This document shows, piece after piece, positions 61,026-64,000 of a DNA stretch of 64,000 nt. Source of the DNA: Lates calcarifer (lineage: Eukaryota > Chordata > Actinopteri > Centropomidae); the NCBI RefSeq assembly GCF_001640805.2, contig NC_066850.1, positions 1-64,000 of the forward strand, written 5' to 3'. Position 1 is the first letter of the stretch. Every line of letters begins with the position of its first letter. The notes beneath the pieces are model-generated. The model ran no database searches. It saw only the letters and a list, made by a program, of their open reading frames with translations, and had not been told where the DNA came from. The translations under genes were made by a program, and so were the position numbers.

Positions 61026-62092
61026 TTATCGGAAGTCGTCGGCAGAGAACATGCCCTTGGCGCGGCGCAGAATCGAGTCCTTGGACGCGTCGTACGGATG
61101 CTCTTTGGATGGGATCTCCAGCACGGCTGGGATCGACTGCATGTGGGCGTCGATGGCGTGACGGATCATCTCTGCGATGAACTGGTTGATCAGGATGATG
61201 CCGATGTCATTACGAGCCAGGAAGCTCCTGCACAGAGAGGCGGAGGTCAGAGGTCAAACAAACACACACAAAACTCCATTCACATTTCTATCAATTTAAC
61301 ACTCAGACTCACAGTGGGAAATGTCCACGTAGTAAAGTAAAAGTTATGATATTTTATGAATTAACAGGAGCCACTGGTTTTAGATTCATATAATTAATAT
61401 CAAATATTCAAGTTTCTACTAATTTAATATTCCAGTTGATGCTGGTAAATGAGTTCTGCTTTTTAGTAATTTTTAATTAATTACTATTTGTTGTTTGCTT
61501 CTTTATCTTTAAACATTTGGTCTCTGATGATTAAAACTATTTTCAGTCAGGTTCTGTAAAGAGTCCACAGATAAAAAAAACTTTAAAATGATTGTTTGAT
61601 GAATGGAGTTTGGTTCAAGGTTAATGGTTTGTTTAATCTCGTTCGTTTAAAGAGATGGATCCAAACCAAACTCTTCAAATTCTTATCAAATTAACACTCA
61701 GATCACTGTGAATCTAATATTTAGAAAACCTTTATAAAGGTTTAATCGAATTCGTGTCCTGTTTTCTGGATTATTTATATTCCGAGTTGACATCCGACCT
61801 CTGATGTTTAGAAATATTCTCAGTCAAAGAAATCAGCTCATTAAAAAACGAGTGAGACTTTACATTTTTTAAAGTGATTTTTGAATGGAGTTTGGTCCAT
61901 CATCCTTCGGTACATTTAAATAAATCCCTCTTACTTGAAGGTCTCCTCGATCTCCGTGATGCTTGTGTCCTTCTCCACCACCAAGAAATTCGGTTTTCGG
62001 TTCTTGTTGAGTTCACCGATCCCACCGAGCAGGAAGCCGGTGCACGTGTCCTCATCACCGATAACGGCGATCAGTTTCCCGCGGCCGGCCAT
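61026..62092 (-). CDS. atp6v1f: V-type proton ATPase subunit F
   Basis: Two exons: 62092-61935 and 61227-61026, giving 119 residues, the usual length. It starts [20 protein letters not shown], continues with [20 protein letters not shown] and ends SADDFR. This is the small F subunit of the cytosolic V1 sector, which sits on the central rotor and helps couple ATP hydrolysis to proton pumping into lysosomes, endosomes and secretory vesicles. It is arranged head-to-head with lamtor4, 505 bases between start codons. The intron holds only AT-rich sequence, including two similar segments around 61600 and 61880 (GAATGGAGTTTGGT(T/C)CA) related to another copy in the lamtor4 intron near 63102. Confidence 0.98.
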
Positions 62093-62211
62093 CACGAGAC
62101 GTCCAAATATTAAGATTTAACGGAGAAAATAATTCAGCTTCTTCTACTGACAGCTTCTACTGATCATGTGAGAGAGTCAGCTGATTCTAACTTCCGGTTT
62201 AGATACAGAGG

Positions 62212-62230
62212 TTCGCGCCCTCTGCTGGTG
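62212..62230 (-). promoter_or_regulatory. Strong CTCF-like site
   Basis: Minus strand CCACCAGCAGAGGGCGCGAA fits the CTCF core CCASYAGRKGGCRS. It lies about 120 bases upstream of the atp6v1f start codon. Binding is inferred, not shown. Confidence 0.6.
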
Positions 62231-62520
62231 GGAGGAAAAAACATTAAAATAAAATCAACTAAACTTCATCCTTTAATATTCGTTTAATATTAGTTTTATT
62301 ATTAGTTTAATGTTGGTTTAATATAGCTTTATATTAAATTCATGAAGTTAAAATGAGCTGATAGTCCTGCTACATTCACGGGCACAGTAGTTTATGGTGT
62401 AATTGTCAGTTGTGATTTGATGTGTGATTCTTTGTGCACAGAGGGCAGTCAACATTCACCCGATTACATCAAAACAAATACATGTTTTCAGTTGTTTTAT
62501 CATTTCCGAGGCACATGAAA

Positions 62521-62671
62521 GTCACGTGAACAGTCACGTGAAAAGTCACGAGGAAGACGGAAGTGCGGCTGCAGCAAACTGTAAACACAGCAGAAGAATG
62601 GTGAGTGAGACACTTTAATATTTTCTGTTTTATTTTTTATCATCTTAATAAAGTTTTAACTGTCACGTGAC
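62521..62671. promoter_or_regulatory. Cluster of CLEAR-like E-boxes between atp6v1f and lamtor4
   Basis: GTCACGTGAA occurs at 62521-62530 and again at 62533-62542, with a decayed third copy (GTCACGAGGA) at 62545. The exact palindrome GTCACGTGAC is at 62662-62671, in lamtor4 intron 1. GTCACGTGAC is the CLEAR consensus bound by TFEB/TFE3 at lysosomal genes. Confidence 0.75.
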
Positions 62672-63370
62672 GTTTGCTGATGACTGAGCTTGTTAGCAGT
62701 TAGCCTGTTAGCTTCAGCTGAGTCTGTCTCTATGGTCCTCAGACGACAGCAGCTCTGACCGCGGGTCTGGAGCGGATCCCGGATCAGCTCGGGTACCTGG
62801 TCATCAGTGAGGACGGGGTTCTGGCCGTGAGTGTTTTATCTTTCAGGATTATTGAGACATCAGACCAAACTCCGTTCATATATCTGTCAATTTAACATTC
62901 CTCGCTGGTCCTCAGAAGCGTCACCCGGAACAACAAAGATAAGGATGTTTTATAAAAATTAACAGGAGCTACAGGTTTATTCAGGATTATTTATGTCCCG
63001 TTTTAACATTTGGATCCTGATGATTTAAATATTTTTCTCAGTCAAAAACAAGATGAAAGATTCACCTGATACAGTCAAACCTCTGAGCTGTTTGATGTTT
63101 GAATGGAGTTTGGTGAAGAGATTAGTCTCAGTCTTGCTAACAGAAAGGAAATGTTAAACAGATGTTTTGAATGAAGGCTGGATTACAGGAAGTGATCCAG
63201 AGACAGCCCTGACCTCTGACCTTTGACCTCTGACATCCCCACCTGTTCAGTCTGCAGGTGAGCTGGAGAACGACGAACACACGGCAGGTGTGATGATGGA
63301 GATGGTTCGAACAGCGAGTCGCTTCAGATTACCTGGATCAGCTGACCCCCCCTTCAAACGCATGTCAGGT

Positions 63371-63432
<62 letters not shown>

Positions 63433-63653
63433 TCTACACACTTAATTTGTTTTCCTCTTATTTTCTGGTCTAATGATCCTCCTGTTAAACCACAGGTGAC
63501 CCTCTCACCTGGTCTCACTTGGTCTCACCTGGTCTCCTGTGTTTTCTGTCCTCAGTGATCCTGGAGGACTTCGTTTACGCTGTGACGGTCTCTGGTCAGA
63601 AGGTTTTTGTGGTCAAACGTCAGAACAACCAGCAGGAACCGATCAGCGTTTAA
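62598..63653 (+). CDS. lamtor4: Ragulator complex protein LAMTOR4
   Basis: Four coding exons: 62598-62600 (the ATG alone), 62743-62826, 63251-63368, 63556-63653, giving 100 residues. Family landmarks: [42 protein letters not shown] and the end EPISV. It is a roadblock-fold subunit of the lysosomal Ragulator complex, which anchors and activates Rag GTPases so that mTORC1 is recruited when amino acids are present. The first exon contributes only the initiator codon, so the start depends on splicing. The donor of exon 3 (G|GTAGCA) abuts a long CA repeat. AATAAA lies at 63775-63780. Confidence 0.97.
63371..63429. repeat. (CA)n microsatellite next to a lamtor4 donor
   Basis: About 28 CA units starting three to four bases after the GT of the exon 3 donor. 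Confidence 0.97.
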
Positions 63654-63774
63654 ACGGAGGTCAGGTGGTCTGAAGACGACGATGAAGGTCAGAGGTGAAC
63701 ATCACAGTGACCTGCAGCTGACCTCTGATCAGTTTCTGTTTGATATTTTCTGTTTTATTGAATCTGTTTGTTAA

Positions 63775-63780
63775 AATAAA
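63775..63780 (+). terminator. lamtor4 polyadenylation signal
   Basis: AATAAA 122 bases after the stop codon. The sequence after it, to the window end, has short repeated motifs (AGACCAGATC) and no recognised gene. Confidence 0.8.
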
Positions 63781-64000
63781 GATGTTTGATTTCAAACTGT
63801 CCCAGTCTGTTCTGAATTTACACCTCATGAATAAAACCAGACCAGATCAGACTAGATCCAGATCAGACCAGATTAAATCCAGACCAGACCAGATCTAGAC
63901 CAGATGAGAGTAGATCCAGACCAGGACTGAAGACCCGATGAACCTGGAACTGAAAGTAAATTAACCTGTTTAATCAGTCAAGGTTCAACATGAGGCTCCA

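Overview
The window is vertebrate nuclear DNA, most likely from a percomorph-like teleost. The basis is split genes with GT/AG introns, CA/AT microsatellites, fish-type transposon relics, and proteins close to known teleost families. It begins at or near a chromosome end: the first 1.5 kb is (CCCTAA)n reading 5'->3' on the + strand, which is the orientation expected at a left telomere, mixed with a short subtelomeric satellite. The species cannot be named from the sequence alone.

Layout: 1-1560 telomere and subtelomeric satellite; 1560-6600 no convincing gene; calumenin (+, 7.7-9.6 kb); short-wave/UV cone opsin opn1sw1 (-, 10.5-12.1 kb), which carries a 1-base insertion in exon 4; 12.2-15.8 kb intergenic; transportin-3 tnpo3 (+, 15.9-25.5 kb, 22 coding exons, all reconstructed); irf5 (-, 28.0-31.2 kb); a truncated LINE and minisatellites (32-34 kb); cadherin-related family member 5, cdhr5 (-, 34.9-40.8 kb, 15 coding exons); intergenic DNA with transposon relics (41-45.7 kb); dopamine receptor drd4 (-, 45.8-49.6 kb); a repeat-rich gene desert (49.6-58.5 kb); a small six-exon gene for a secreted, amidated peptide of calcitonin/CGRP/adrenomedullin type (-, 58.5-60.1 kb); and the head-to-head pair atp6v1f (-) and lamtor4 (+) at 61-63.7 kb.

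Gene order: calu, opn1sw1, tnpo3, irf5 and atp6v1f match the human 7q32 block. cdhr5 and drd4 match the human 11p15.5 block, where they sit beside IRF7. The window therefore joins two blocks that are separate in human.

Most interesting points: (1) the opsin frameshift falls just before the retinal-binding lysine while the rest of the gene is intact; (2) the small CGRP/adrenomedullin-like precursor has three exons of only 33, 24 and 15 bases, and its family assignment comes from the ring and amidation motifs only; (3) the promoter shared by a V-ATPase subunit and a Ragulator subunit holds CLEAR-like E-boxes, including one exact GTCACGTGAC, suggesting lysosomal co-regulation; (4) intron/exon edges are tandemly duplicated several times in tnpo3 and once in cdhr5.

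All exon boundaries were read by eye from splice consensus, reading phase and family similarity. No alignment or database search was run.
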